Positions 26,807 through 35,325 are shown, numbered from the stretch's first letter. The stretch is DNA of 64,000 bases from Tenderia sp965602225 (GCA_965602225.1 CBFCYE010000002.1:1-64000), one strand, 5' to 3'. The notes: a model not told the origin generated them from the letters alone. Program-made: numbers and translations.

Positions 26807-26821
26807 TGGCACACATATTGA
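26807..26821 (+). promoter_or_regulatory. Possible sigma-54-like promoter of the 62-residue peptide gene
   Basis: TGGCAC, five bases, TTGA at the right spacing for a -24/-12 promoter and 41 bases before the ATG at 26863. The -12 element has A in place of the nearly invariant C of GC, so it may be inactive. Confidence 0.35.
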
Positions 26822-26862
26822 TACATCTTTTCTATCTATCAATTTTTGAAGGGAGAAAAAAC

Positions 26863-27051
26863 ATGAATCACTCTATCAACTACTCAGGTTTTATTGACCT
26901 GGCAATGGAGGCTAGCAGCATCGTCTCCAACACCACAGGCAATCACAACACAGAAAACTACAAACCTGCTTTAGCTATGCAACTAGACGATGATAATGAA
27001 ATTACGGCTGAGACGTGGGGCGGCATGCACCACCCCATTCAATCTGACTAA
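26863..27051 (+). CDS. 62-residue orphan peptide
   Basis: Start at the ATG at 26863, which follows a strong GAAGGGAGA ribosome-binding site; a frame start at 26803 has none. The peptide begins MNHSINYSGFIDLAMEASSI, is rich in Asn, Thr and Ser in the middle, and ends in an acidic part (LDDDNEITAETWGG) with MHHPIQSD at the end. No signal peptide, no membrane segment, no Cys. I recognise no family. The shape, a helix-like leader followed by a polar C-terminal part with one Trp-Gly-Gly, could suit a precursor or regulatory peptide, but no modifying enzyme or transporter is beside it. The good ribosome-binding site argues for translation. Confidence 0.55.
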   Translation: MNHSINYSGFIDLAMEASSIVSNTTGNHNTENYKPALAMQLDDDNEITAETWGGMHHPIQSD

Positions 27052-27069
27052 AGATGATTAAATCAGCCC

Positions 27070-28440
27070 TTATTTTACGACCTTATAACAAGGTATATAG
27101 GTTTTGCCCGGTAGCTTCATACGCTGCTGATCAACAAAACTTTGCAGCAGTTTATCCAGAGGGTCCATGATGCTTTGATCACCACGAATTTCAAACAGCC
27201 CATGTTCTTCGATCGCCTTGATTCCATCGGCTTTAACATTGCCAGCCACTACACCTGAAAAGGCACAACGCAGATTTGCCGCTAGCTTATGACTGTCCTG
27301 ATTCTTGTGCAGTTGCAGTGAAGACATATTCTCGTGAGTCGGCTCAAAGGGTTTCTGAAAGTCCTCATCGATTTTTAGCAACCAGTTGAAATAATAGGCA
27401 TCACTTTTCTCGCGTCTGAACTGACGCACCTTTTCACTGCCCTGCTCCATCTCACGAGCAACCGCCTCTGGATCATCAATAATGATTTTATAGAGTTTCT
27501 GTGCTTCCGGCCCCAGGGTTTGGGCTATAAAGGAATCAATTCCATTGAAGTACTCTTCGGCATGAGCGGCACCGGTAAAGACCAGCGGAAAGGGAATATC
27601 TTTATTGTCCGGGTGTAACAAAATACCAAGAATATAAAGGATCTCTTCTGCCGTACCTGCCCCGCCCGGAAAGACCACAATTCCGTGTGCGGTGCGGACA
27701 AAGGCCTCAAGACGCTTTTCAATATCCGGCAAGATTACCAGTTCATTCACAATCGGATTTGGCGACTCAGCCGCAATAATGCCCGGCTCTGAAATCCCCA
27801 AATAACGACCGTCATTAATCCGCTGTTTGGCATGACCAATGGTGGCGCCCTTCATTGGTCCTTTCATCGAGCCAGGACCACAACCGGTGCAGATATTCAG
27901 ACTGCGCAGGCCCATCTCATGACCGACCTCTTTGGTGTAATCATATTCGTTGCGTTTAATTGAATGGCCACCCCAGCAAACCACCATATTGGCATCCATA
28001 TTGGGTTGCAGCACACTGGCATTACGCAATATGTGAAACACCGCATTGGTAATGCCATCACTGGTTTCGATATCAAATTTACAGGAACCATGAATCTCAT
28101 CATTGACGTAGACCACGTCGCGTAACACTGCGAACAGGTGTTCACTAATCCCCTTAATCATCTTGCCATCGACAAAGGCACTGGCAGGCGCACCCTTGAC
28201 CTCAAGTTTGATACCGCGCTCCTGCTGCACGACGCGGATATCAAAATCCTCGTAGCGCGCCAGCAATTCACGGCCATCATCTAGGTCGCCGCCGCAATTC
28301 ATCACCGCTAGTGAACAATTGCGAAAGATATGAAAAAGCCCACCCTGACTGGTATCTCTGAGCTTGGCGACCTCTATCTGAGAAAGGATGTCCAAATGGC
28401 CTTCGGGGGTAATTCTTGCGTCAATAACTTCGTATTTCAT
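27070..28440 (-). CDS. ppnN: Pyrimidine/purine nucleotide 5'-monophosphate nucleosidase PpnN (LOG family)
   Basis: 456 residues, against 454 for E. coli PpnN (YgdH), which it follows along the whole length. PpnN hydrolyses nucleoside monophosphates to base and ribose-5-phosphate and is stimulated by (p)ppGpp in E. coli. Visible: FRNCSLAVMNCGG near the N-terminus, the Rossmann core NMVVCWGGHSI, NICTGCGPGSMKGPMKGATIGHA, LPDIEKRLEAFVRTAHGIVVFPGGAGTAEEILYILG (the LOG motif PGGxGTxxE), and the C-terminal part EPTHENMSSLQLHKNQ and RMKLPGKTYIPCYKV. Cytoplasmic. Single gene, convergent with the small peptide gene 18 bases away. It links nucleotide recycling to the stringent response if regulation is conserved. 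Confidence 0.95.
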   Translation of the reverse strand: MKYEVIDARITPEGHLDILSQIEVAKLRDTSQGGLFHIFRNCSLAVMNCGGDLDDGRELLARYEDFDIRVVQQERGIKLEVKGAPASAFVDGKMIKGISEHLFAVLRDVVYVNDEIHGSCKFDIETSDGITNAVFHILRNASVLQPNMDANMVVCWGGHSIKRNEYDYTKEVGHEMGLRSLNICTGCGPGSMKGPMKGATIGHAKQRINDGRYLGISEPGIIAAESPNPIVNELVILPDIEKRLEAFVRTAHGIVVFPGGAGTAEEILYILGILLHPDNKDIPFPLVFTGAAHAEEYFNGIDSFIAQTLGPEAQKLYKIIIDDPEAVAREMEQGSEKVRQFRREKSDAYYFNWLLKIDEDFQKPFEPTHENMSSLQLHKNQDSHKLAANLRCAFSGVVAGNVKADGIKAIEEHGLFEIRGDQSIMDPLDKLLQSFVDQQRMKLPGKTYIPCYKVVK

Positions 28441-28545
28441 ATTTTTTCCCTCATCGTCACCCGTCTTTATCCATATTATTTAGGGGCGTAACTACTATAT
28501 CGTCAACCGCCCAAGAAAAGCTTAGTTTTTCCAGTCGCTTAAAAG

Positions 28546-28577
28546 CAAAAAGCCCCTTGCGTTTTGCGCAAGAGGCT
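28546..28577 (-). terminator. Intrinsic terminator of cysH
   Basis: Minus strand AGCCTCTTGCG, loop CAAAA, CGCAAGGGGCT, then TTTTTGCTTTT. Eleven pairs with one G-T. It begins about 27 bases after the cysH stop codon. Confidence 0.85.
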
Positions 28578-28603
28578 CTGACATTGTCTAATGCAAAGCT
28601 AAC

Positions 28604-29314
28604 CTAAACGTGCAGGCCACACTCCGATTTTGATGAGTCAACCCAGCGACCACAACGATCATCACCAGGACGGGTGCAATGAGTACAACCAACAGATGAA
28701 TAGCCCTTGGCAACCATAGGGTGAAATGGCAGTTTATGGTCACGGATATAACCATCACGCTCTTCTTTGCTCACATCCAAAAGCGGGTAGAATTTAATCA
28801 CTCCGCCACGATATTCGAAAACATCCAGATTGGCGCGGTGCTCGGTCTGCCAGCGCATCAAGCCAGAGACCCAGACATTAAAGTTCTTCTTGATCTCTTG
28901 CAGCGGTTCAACCTTGTTGATGGAGCAACAGAAGTCCGGATCTGTTTTCCAGGTCTGATCTTTGATTGTATATTCATGCTTCCACTCTTCCGGATGAACA
29001 TCGACCACCTTGAGATGATATAACTCAGTCAGCTTTTCTTTGTACGCCAGTGTTTCTGGGAAATGAAAGCCGGTATCGATAAAATGGATGACCTGCTCGG
29101 GTGCCGAGCTTGCAAACAGATGCAACAGAAAGGCCGAGTTGGTGGCAAATGATGAGGTCAGCATGACTTCATTGAGACCAAAGTCTTTATAAAGCTGCTT
29201 TACCCGCTGTTCAGGACTCAGGCCGTGGTAGCGTTGATTAAGCTCATTGAGCCGTTCTTCAATTGTTTGTTCCATTATCTGATCTGGCTGCTGCTGGGCC
29301 GCTGATGTTGTCAT
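28604..29314 (-). CDS. cysH: Assimilatory adenylylsulfate (APS) reductase, [4Fe-4S] type
   Basis: 236 residues from the ATG at 29314 (a GTG five codons earlier is possible). The enzyme reduces activated sulfate to sulfite for cysteine synthesis, using thioredoxin, in the cytoplasm. CysH proteins are of two kinds; this one keeps the cluster cysteines Cys129-Cys130 in DFCCSINKVEPL and Cys210 and Cys213 in GCTHCT. It also has the catalytic Cys232 in ECGLH. The four cluster cysteines mark the [4Fe-4S] enzyme that prefers APS over PAPS (family knowledge). No cysDN, cysC or cysIJ gene is near. Divergent from the Na/Pi symporter gene; regulation is not visible. Confidence 0.93.
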   Translation of the reverse strand: MTTSAAQQQPDQIMEQTIEERLNELNQRYHGLSPEQRVKQLYKDFGLNEVMLTSSFATNSAFLLHLFASSAPEQVIHFIDTGFHFPETLAYKEKLTELYHLKVVDVHPEEWKHEYTIKDQTWKTDPDFCCSINKVEPLQEIKKNFNVWVSGLMRWQTEHRANLDVFEYRGGVIKFYPLLDVSKEERDGYIRDHKLPFHPMVAKGYSSVGCTHCTRPGDDRCGRWVDSSKSECGLHV

Positions 29315-29408
29315 AGCAAATAGTTCCACTTCGGCATAAGATTGTATAGGTATATAAGCAGTATCGGCCTATGTTGCATATAAGATAACACTATCAACAT
29401 GAGAGGGA

Positions 29409-29434
29409 CTATATTAAATTCTTATATAATATAG
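29409..29434. repeat. Inverted repeat in the cysH/symporter divergent promoter region
   Basis: CTATATTA and TAATATAG, 8-bp perfect arms 10 bases apart, in the AT-rich divergent gap about 45 bases before the symporter ATG. This could be an operator or only AT-rich promoter sequence. Confidence 0.35.
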
Positions 29435-29479
29435 CCGCTCACTATAACTTTTGATTAACTAAACACAACCGGGCAAAGA

Positions 29480-31132
29480 ATGGATTTAGGCATCAGCAGT
29501 AGCCTCCTGGGTGGGATAGGCCTTTTCCTGCTAGGCATGTTCCTCATGAGTAACGGTCTGCGCCTGGCCGCAGGCCGCAATCTGCAGAACATCCTTGAAA
29601 GCTGGACCCACACCACCCTGCGTGGAATTCTCACCGGCATCACCATTACCTCGCTGGTGCAGTCCTCCAGCGCTGTCACTGTTGCCACACTCGGCTTCGT
29701 CAACGCCGGCCTGTTACAGCTAAAACAAGCCATTGCTGTCATCTATGGCAGCAACATCGGCACCACTATGACGGCCTGGCTGGTGGCGCTGATTGGCTTC
29801 CATCTTGATATCAAACTATTTGCCCTACCCGCCATCGGCATCGGCATGGCCATGCGCCTGCTTTGGAATAACCAACGGTTGGGGGCCTTTGGTGAAGCCC
29901 TGGCCGGTTTTGGTGTCTTTTTTCTCGGCATAGAAATACTGAAAACTGGCTTTGAGGGCATGGGCGGCACAATCCAGTTTGCCAACCTTGAACCCAGCGG
30001 TGTAGGTCTGCTTCTGCTGGTGGGCAGTGGCTTTTTGATGACTGTACTGATGCAATCTTCCAGTGCCTCAATGGCTATCATTCTGACAGCCGCCGGCGGC
30101 GCTGTAATCCCTCTGCCTGCCGCCGCAGCCATGATCATTGGTGCCAATGTAGGTACTACCAGCACCGCATTACTGGCGGTAATTGGCGCCACCGCAAACG
30201 CCAAGCGCGTCGCTGCCGCCCATGTCTGTTTCAACCTGCTTGCCGGCCTGGTGGCGGTGCTGATCCTGCCGTGGATGCTGTTGGCAGTCCAGCTGGCACA
30301 AACCCAGCTAGGTTATGCCACCGAAGTCCCCATGATCCTGGCACTGTTCCACAGCCTGTTTAACATTCTCGGCGTCTTGCTGTTATGGCCCTTTACCAAC
30401 GCCATGGTGAGCTTTCTAAAGCAGCGCTTCCGCTCAAGTGATGAGGACGAAGCCAAACCGCGCCATCTGGACCAAACACTGCTGGGGACGCCTGCGCTTG
30501 CCTTCCAGGCCCTGGAGTTGGAGTTACAACGGATTGCCGAGATTGGCCGCAAGTTAGCCAAAGGGGCCATCAGCTCCGAACTGGGCCCCGGTGGACAGCT
30601 GCTGTCTGACCGGCATATTCAGGATAAGCTGGTCATTGCCGCAGGCGAATACTGCACCGCCTTACAAAAGACCAAACTACCAACCGAGCTGGCCGAAGCC
30701 CTGCCCAATGCCATCAGGGTTGGGCGCTATTACACCGCCGTTGCTCATCTCGCTGAACACTTCGCCAGTCAACAGCAACACCACAGCATTCTCGATACAG
30801 CGTTAATGGAACAGATCAGCCACTTTAAGAGCAGTGTGGTGCAGCTGATTGATGATGCAGATACGGGGCTTGAACATTACTCCAGCGAATCCTGCTCCCT
30901 GGCACTGGCGAGATTGCAAGATGACTATCAATCTCTCAAAACAAGATTATTGCGGGCAGGCACGCAAGAGCGCATAAAAACAACTGAATTAGTGATTCAG
31001 CTTGAGATGATGAGCCAGCTACGCCGCCTGGCGGAACAGACTGAAAAAGGCGCCCGCTACCTGGCCAGCTTTCAAAGCTGCAGCCCGGCCGATCAGCTTG
31101 AAGAAAACGAACACATCCCAACCAATCAATAA
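29480..31132 (+). CDS. Na/Pi cotransporter family protein with PhoU-like C-terminal domain
   Basis: 550 residues. The N-terminal 320 residues hold about eight membrane helices in two inverted halves, each with the Na/Pi symporter signature QSSS: VQSSSAVTVATLGFVNAGLL and MQSSSASMAIILTAAGGAVIP. The C-terminal 200 residues are helical and PhoU-like (ALELELQRIAEIGRKLAKGAI, LVIAAGEYCTALQKTKLP). This is the NptA/YjbB layout; YjbB-type proteins of E. coli export phosphate, others import it, so direction is uncertain. Inner membrane. The carbonic anhydrase gene follows 66 bases later on the same strand; no phosphate-regulation box was seen. Confidence 0.9.
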   Translation: MDLGISSSLLGGIGLFLLGMFLMSNGLRLAAGRNLQNILESWTHTTLRGILTGITITSLVQSSSAVTVATLGFVNAGLLQLKQAIAVIYGSNIGTTMTAWLVALIGFHLDIKLFALPAIGIGMAMRLLWNNQRLGAFGEALAGFGVFFLGIEILKTGFEGMGGTIQFANLEPSGVGLLLLVGSGFLMTVLMQSSSASMAIILTAAGGAVIPLPAAAAMIIGANVGTTSTALLAVIGATANAKRVAAAHVCFNLLAGLVAVLILPWMLLAVQLAQTQLGYATEVPMILALFHSLFNILGVLLLWPFTNAMVSFLKQRFRSSDEDEAKPRHLDQTLLGTPALAFQALELELQRIAEIGRKLAKGAISSELGPGGQLLSDRHIQDKLVIAAGEYCTALQKTKLPTELAEALPNAIRVGRYYTAVAHLAEHFASQQQHHSILDTALMEQISHFKSSVVQLIDDADTGLEHYSSESCSLALARLQDDYQSLKTRLLRAGTQERIKTTELVIQLEMMSQLRRLAEQTEKGARYLASFQSCSPADQLEENEHIPTNQ

Positions 31133-31198
31133 GGCATTTTGCCAAAATTCAGTCAGTGCTGGTATGCTTCTGCCCAAGCCCTAACAGACTTAAATGAC

Positions 31199-31840
31199 AT
31201 GCCAGATATCAATAAATTATTTGACTACAACAAATCCTGGACCGAGGCCATTAACGCCGAAGATCCGGGGTTTTTCAAAAAGCTCTCAGCCCAACAGGCG
31301 CCGGAATATCTATGGATTGGTTGCGCCGACAGCCGCGTGCCAGCCAACGAGATTGTCGGCCTGTTGCCGGGCGAACTGTTTGTTCATCGCAATGTCGCCA
31401 ATGCGGTCATCCATACCGACCTGAACTGCCTTTCAGTGATTCAATATGCTGTTGACGTTCTAAAGGTCAAACATATTATCGTCTGCGGCCATTATGGTTG
31501 TGGTGGCGTGCAAGCAGCGATGCAGAACCAGTCATTTGGCATCGTCGACTACTGGCTGCGCCATCTCAAGGATCTGTATCAGAAACACCAATCGGCCCTC
31601 AAGCTCATTGCTGACGATGAAAAACGCTGGGATCGCATGTGTGAGTTAAATGTTGTTGAACAGGTCTATAACGTCTGTCACACCAACATCATCCAAGGTG
31701 CCTGGGAACGCGGCCAGGAGCTTTCGGTACACGGCTGGATTTACAGCATCAAGGACGGTCTGTTACGCGACCTGAAAGTAGACTTCGACAACAAGGAAGA
31801 TATTTCCAAACTTTACCGCATGTCTGATTCAGCAGAGTAA
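31199..31840 (+). CDS. can: Beta-class carbonic anhydrase
   Basis: 213 residues from the ATG at 31199 (MPDINKLFDYNKSW), the usual start of the Can group; a TTG 60 bases earlier gives an unlikely extension. Carbonic anhydrase interconverts CO2 and bicarbonate with a zinc ion. Zinc ligands Cys42, His98 and Cys101 and the Asp44-Arg46 pair (CADSR, HYGCGG) are at the same positions as in E. coli Can. Other marks are GELFVHRNVANAV, LNVVEQVYNVC and VHGWIYSIKDGLL. Cytoplasmic. The gene lies behind the Na/Pi symporter and may be co-transcribed; it is convergent with amrS, four bases away. Confidence 0.96.
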   Translation: MPDINKLFDYNKSWTEAINAEDPGFFKKLSAQQAPEYLWIGCADSRVPANEIVGLLPGELFVHRNVANAVIHTDLNCLSVIQYAVDVLKVKHIIVCGHYGCGGVQAAMQNQSFGIVDYWLRHLKDLYQKHQSALKLIADDEKRWDRMCELNVVEQVYNVCHTNIIQGAWERGQELSVHGWIYSIKDGLLRDLKVDFDNKEDISKLYRMSDSAE

Positions 31841-31844
31841 GGAC

Positions 31845-32939
31845 TCAGACAGCATAGTCGCGCAGGCGTATCGGCTGACGTTTAGCCCCCCAGTCACCGG
31901 CCTTGTCCTGAAACAGGCCGCTGCACTTGGTGCCACAATATTCGCAGTGACCATCAGCTGTCAGATGCCAGTCAGACAGCACATACCAATCCCGTCCAAT
32001 CACTACCTTGCCGCAGCTATGGCAATAGGTGCTCTCGCCCTGTTTGTCATGGACATTGCCGGTATAGGCATAACGCACACCATTGGCCAGGGCGATCTCC
32101 CTGGCCCTGATCAAGCTTGAAATGGGGGTTGATGGCACGTCCATCATCTTCCACTCAGGATGAAAGGCAGTAAAGTGCATCGGCACATCAGGCCCCAAGT
32201 TTTCTACCACCCAGCCAGTCATGCGTTTAATCTCTTCCTCGGAATCGTTCTTGCCTGGAATCAACAGCGTGGTTGTCTCAATCCAGACATCGGTTTCATG
32301 TTTGATATAGGTCAAGGTATCCAGCACATCCTGCAAATGACCACCGCAGAGTTTGTAATAGAAGTCCTCGGTGAACGCCTTCAAATCTACATTGGCCGCA
32401 TCCATATGTTCAAAGAAAACCTTACGTGGCGCCTCGCAGATATAACCCGCCGTCACAGCCACAGATTTAATATCAAGCTCGTGACAGGCCTTGGCAACAT
32501 CGACCGCATACTCCAGAAAGATCACCGGATCATTGTAGGTGTAGGCAACACTGGAACAACCCAGTTGTTTGGCCGCAGTGGCGATCAACTCAGGGGATGC
32601 CTGGTCGGCCAGCACATCCATCTCCCTGGCCTTGCTCATATCCCAGTTTTGACAAAACTTGCAGGCCAGATTACATCCGGCGGTGCCAAATGACAGCACT
32701 GGCGTGCCTGGCAAAAAATGATTCAGGGGCTTTTTCTCTATCGGGTCAATACAATAACCACTGGATCGACCATAAGTGGTCAATACAATCTGATTATCTT
32801 GATTGGCCCTGACAAAACACAGCCCCTGCTGACCTTCATGTAACTTGCAGTAACGCGGGCACAGGTCACACTGCACCCGGCCATCATCCAACTGATGCCA
32901 GTACTCTGTTGCCACCACGGTGTTTAATTCTGAAGTCAT
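31845..32939 (-). CDS. amrS: AmmeMemoRadiSam system radical SAM enzyme AmrS
   Basis: 364 residues. The radical SAM cluster motif CxxxCxxC is present as Cys89, Cys93 and Cys96 in GTAGCNLACKFCQNWDMSKA. Before it is the family-specific Cys-rich start, VQCDLCPRYCKLHEGQQGLCFVR, and near the C-terminus a second Cys pattern (YCHSCGKVV and HCEYCGTKCSG) that may bind zinc. AmrS is the radical SAM member of the AmmeMemoRadiSam trio; the reaction has not been established. It is read divergently from the Memo-like and AMMECR1-like genes, with about 118 bases for promoters between. All expected motifs are intact. Confidence 0.95.
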   Translation of the reverse strand: MTSELNTVVATEYWHQLDDGRVQCDLCPRYCKLHEGQQGLCFVRANQDNQIVLTTYGRSSGYCIDPIEKKPLNHFLPGTPVLSFGTAGCNLACKFCQNWDMSKAREMDVLADQASPELIATAAKQLGCSSVAYTYNDPVIFLEYAVDVAKACHELDIKSVAVTAGYICEAPRKVFFEHMDAANVDLKAFTEDFYYKLCGGHLQDVLDTLTYIKHETDVWIETTTLLIPGKNDSEEEIKRMTGWVVENLGPDVPMHFTAFHPEWKMMDVPSTPISSLIRAREIALANGVRYAYTGNVHDKQGESTYCHSCGKVVIGRDWYVLSDWHLTADGHCEYCGTKCSGLFQDKAGDWGAKRQPIRLRDYAV

Positions 32940-33057
32940 CGCAAAGTCCCAAGCCCACTATTAAACTGATAGCGACACAATCATAAAAACTCAAGCACAA
33001 CTAAGCTTTTATTTCCTATACTAGCCTTAACCTTTTTTAATATGCATGAGGTGTGAC

Positions 33058-33843
33058 ATGAGCAGCATCAGACCCGCGGCCGTCGCCGGAATGTTTTATC
33101 CTGCTGACGAAGCTAGCCTGAGAGGCATGGTGCAACAATTTCTTGCCCAGGCCACCTCATCAGGCCCCCCGCCCAAGGCCATTATTGCGCCCCATGCAGG
33201 CTACATATACTCCGGCCCGATTGCAGCGAATGCCTATCACTTGCTTGAAAATAGCGCTGATAACTTCAACCGCGTTGTCCTGTTGGGCCCCTCACACCGG
33301 GTTCCCCTGCTGGGTCTGGCCGCTACCAGTGCCTCCAGTTTCTCCACACCTCTTGGCCTGGTGGAGATTGATCAGGACATGCTCAGAAAATTGGCCAAGC
33401 TAAAGCAGGTCAAACTTCTGGACGAGGCTCATACCTTGGAACACAGCCTTGAAGTCCAACTGCCATTTTTGCAAACCATTTTGAATGACTTCAAACTCAT
33501 CCCCTTGGTTGTTGGCGACGCATCAGCACGAGAGGTATGCGAGGTGCTGGAGCTTGCCTGCCAGGATCAACATACATTAATCGTCATCAGTTCAGATCTT
33601 AGCCACTACAACGACTATGCAACAGCAAACAAACTGGATGCGTTAACATCTCACGCCATTGAAAATCTCGATGGCAATAAGATTGGCTATGAGGATGCCT
33701 GTGGTCGCGTACCGGTCAACGGTCTGCTCATGTATGCCAGCACACACGGCCTGAAGGCAGAAATCATCGACCAAAGAAATTCCGGTGACACTGCCGGCGA
33801 CAAGGATCAGGTGGTCGGTTATGGTGCCTATGCCTTCAGATAA
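33058..33843 (+). CDS. amrB: AmmeMemoRadiSam system protein B (Memo-like)
   Basis: 261 residues from the ATG at 33058, six bases after a GAGG ribosome-binding site; an ATG four codons earlier overlaps that site. The Memo fold is related to class III extradiol dioxygenases, with metal-binding histidines. Visible: IRPAAVAGMFYPAD at the start, AIIAPHAGYIYSGPIAANAY, VVLLGPSHRVPL, AHTLEHSLEVQLPFLQ, VISSDLSHYNDY, and at the end GDKDQVVGYGAYAF. These match the family along its length. Human MEMO1 is a homologue. Function in bacteria is unknown. The next gene (AMMECR1-like) begins inside its 3' end. Confidence 0.95.
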   Translation: MSSIRPAAVAGMFYPADEASLRGMVQQFLAQATSSGPPPKAIIAPHAGYIYSGPIAANAYHLLENSADNFNRVVLLGPSHRVPLLGLAATSASSFSTPLGLVEIDQDMLRKLAKLKQVKLLDEAHTLEHSLEVQLPFLQTILNDFKLIPLVVGDASAREVCEVLELACQDQHTLIVISSDLSHYNDYATANKLDALTSHAIENLDGNKIGYEDACGRVPVNGLLMYASTHGLKAEIIDQRNSGDTAGDKDQVVGYGAYAFR

Positions 33844-34411
33844 TCCCAAGCAAACAAGTATCAATGAAGCACTGCGACAGACACTGCTGTCTATCGCCAG
33901 GCACAGCATTCTTGAAGGCCTGCAACACGGCCAGCCAATGCCGGTGCAAATAGACCACTATCCACCACAACTACAACAGCTACGCGCCTCATTTGTGACA
34001 TTGAATATTGATGGCCAACTACGCGGTTGTATTGGCACACTTGAAGCGCACCGACCGTTGGTGCTTGATGTAGCCCATAACGCCTTTGCTGCGGCCTTTA
34101 ACGACCCACGGTTTTTACCACTGAGCCAGCCCGAATATGAGCAGCTTGAAATTCATATTTCGATTTTAAATCCAGCTGAAGAAATGACATTTAGTTCTGA
34201 ACAAGAACTAATCGAGCAACTTTGTCCCGGGATTGATGGTTTAATTATGCAAGAGGGACAACTGCGGGGAACGTTTCTGCCCAGCGTCTGGCAACAACTG
34301 CCTGAACCAAAACAGTTCATCCAGCATCTCAAACATAAAACAGGCCTACCCACTGATTACTGGTCACCGGACCTGAGGATATGGCGTTACACCACCACCT
34401 CATTCCCATAA
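33821..34411 (+). CDS. amrA: AmmeMemoRadiSam system protein A (AMMECR1-like)
   Basis: 196 residues from the ATG at 33821, which has AGGTGG six bases before it; another ATG three codons on is possible. It overlaps the amrB stop by 23 bases, so the two are translationally coupled. Marks: ASFVTLNIDGQLRGCIGTLEAHRPL with the hallmark LRGCIG motif, VAHNAFAAAFNDPRFLPL, LEIHISILNPAEEM, and the end WQQLPEPKQFIQHLKHKTGLPTDYWSPDLRIWRY. The family includes human AMMECR1. The Cys in LRGCIG is invariant and may be catalytic or an acceptor. Function unknown; it works presumably with AmrB and AmrS. Confidence 0.94.
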   Translation: MVPMPSDNPKQTSINEALRQTLLSIARHSILEGLQHGQPMPVQIDHYPPQLQQLRASFVTLNIDGQLRGCIGTLEAHRPLVLDVAHNAFAAAFNDPRFLPLSQPEYEQLEIHISILNPAEEMTFSSEQELIEQLCPGIDGLIMQEGQLRGTFLPSVWQQLPEPKQFIQHLKHKTGLPTDYWSPDLRIWRYTTTSFP

Positions 34412-34413
34412 AC

Positions 34414-35325
34414 TCAATTTAGTGGGACACAGCCCCCCACCGAGCCTTCCGCACAACGCTGGCCATCAACCCAGATGGTTTTACCCAGTCTTGCACCTTC
34501 GAGGTTTACCCCGGCCATCTCTGCCCCCTGAAGGTCAGCATAAGAGAGATCGGCACCCGCCAGGTCGGCACCACGCATATCGCTGTTACGAAAACTGCTG
34601 CCCATCAGGCTGGCACCACGCATATCGGCCATGCGCAGGTTGCTGAGGCCGAGATTGGTATATGCCAGATCGACACCCTGCAGATTGGCACGAAAAAGCA
34701 GTGCTACAGAAAGGTTGGCATTACGAATATGAGACTTACTCAAATCGGCATTATTTAGTTCAGCGCCCTGCAGGTCACAGTTACTCCAGTTAACACCACT
34801 TGCTGGTGGCGCAGCACAGTCAATATCCGGAATCTGTTCACCAGGATCATAGCTAAACATCAACCCCAGCATAGCGGCACACACCAGCACCAAAATCACA
34901 GTTGTAATCTGATTCTGACGTTTAGCCTTTTGCTCTGCCTCGGCCAGTCGCTGGCTCATGCGCGCCTGTCTTTCAGTGTGGTCATCGACAGTCTCAGCAA
35001 TGCGTCGCTCGCCCTCGCGCTGCTCCTGATACTCGGGGTCATCCTCATGACGGCGCTCTTCACCACTACGCTCGTCCGCACCATGTTTGCTGGCCTCAAG
35101 GTTTGACTGCTGAACCGGATCGGTCAGGTCGGCCTTCATCACCTCGGGAACAAGCTCTTCGACATCATCTATTGCCTGCCAGACCTGCTGATCCTCACTT
35201 ACCTCATCAAACTTGTGTAGCCGTCCAACCAATAAAAATTGGGAGATCGCAGTGGTTGGAAATGGGCCTCGAACATCATCGTTACGACGCACAAACCATA
35301 ATTTGCGTACCTTTGAACTACTCAT
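34414..35325 (-). CDS. Membrane protein with GYF_2-like head and pentapeptide repeats
   Basis: 303 residues in four parts. Residues 8-60 (LWFVRRNDDVRGPFPTTAISQFLLVGRL..VWQAI) look like a GYF_2/DUF4339-type domain, which in other proteins binds proline-rich peptides. Residues 75-140 are very charged and probably coiled-coil. A single membrane helix (TTVILVLVCAAMLGLMF) is near 141-157. From about 180 to 275 there are pentapeptide repeats of type A(D/N)LxX (NADLSKSHIRNANL, GADLAGADLSYADLQGAEM), forming a right-handed beta-helix. The tail has a likely disulfide (RCAEGSVGGC). So the cytoplasmic head may be tied to a periplasmic rod. No function is known to me. Single gene, convergent with amrA by two bases. 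Confidence 0.75.
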   Translation of the reverse strand: MSSSKVRKLWFVRRNDDVRGPFPTTAISQFLLVGRLHKFDEVSEDQQVWQAIDDVEELVPEVMKADLTDPVQQSNLEASKHGADERSGEERRHEDDPEYQEQREGERRIAETVDDHTERQARMSQRLAEAEQKAKRQNQITTVILVLVCAAMLGLMFSYDPGEQIPDIDCAAPPASGVNWSNCDLQGAELNNADLSKSHIRNANLSVALLFRANLQGVDLAYTNLGLSNLRMADMRGASLMGSSFRNSDMRGADLAGADLSYADLQGAEMAGVNLEGARLGKTIWVDGQRCAEGSVGGCVPLN

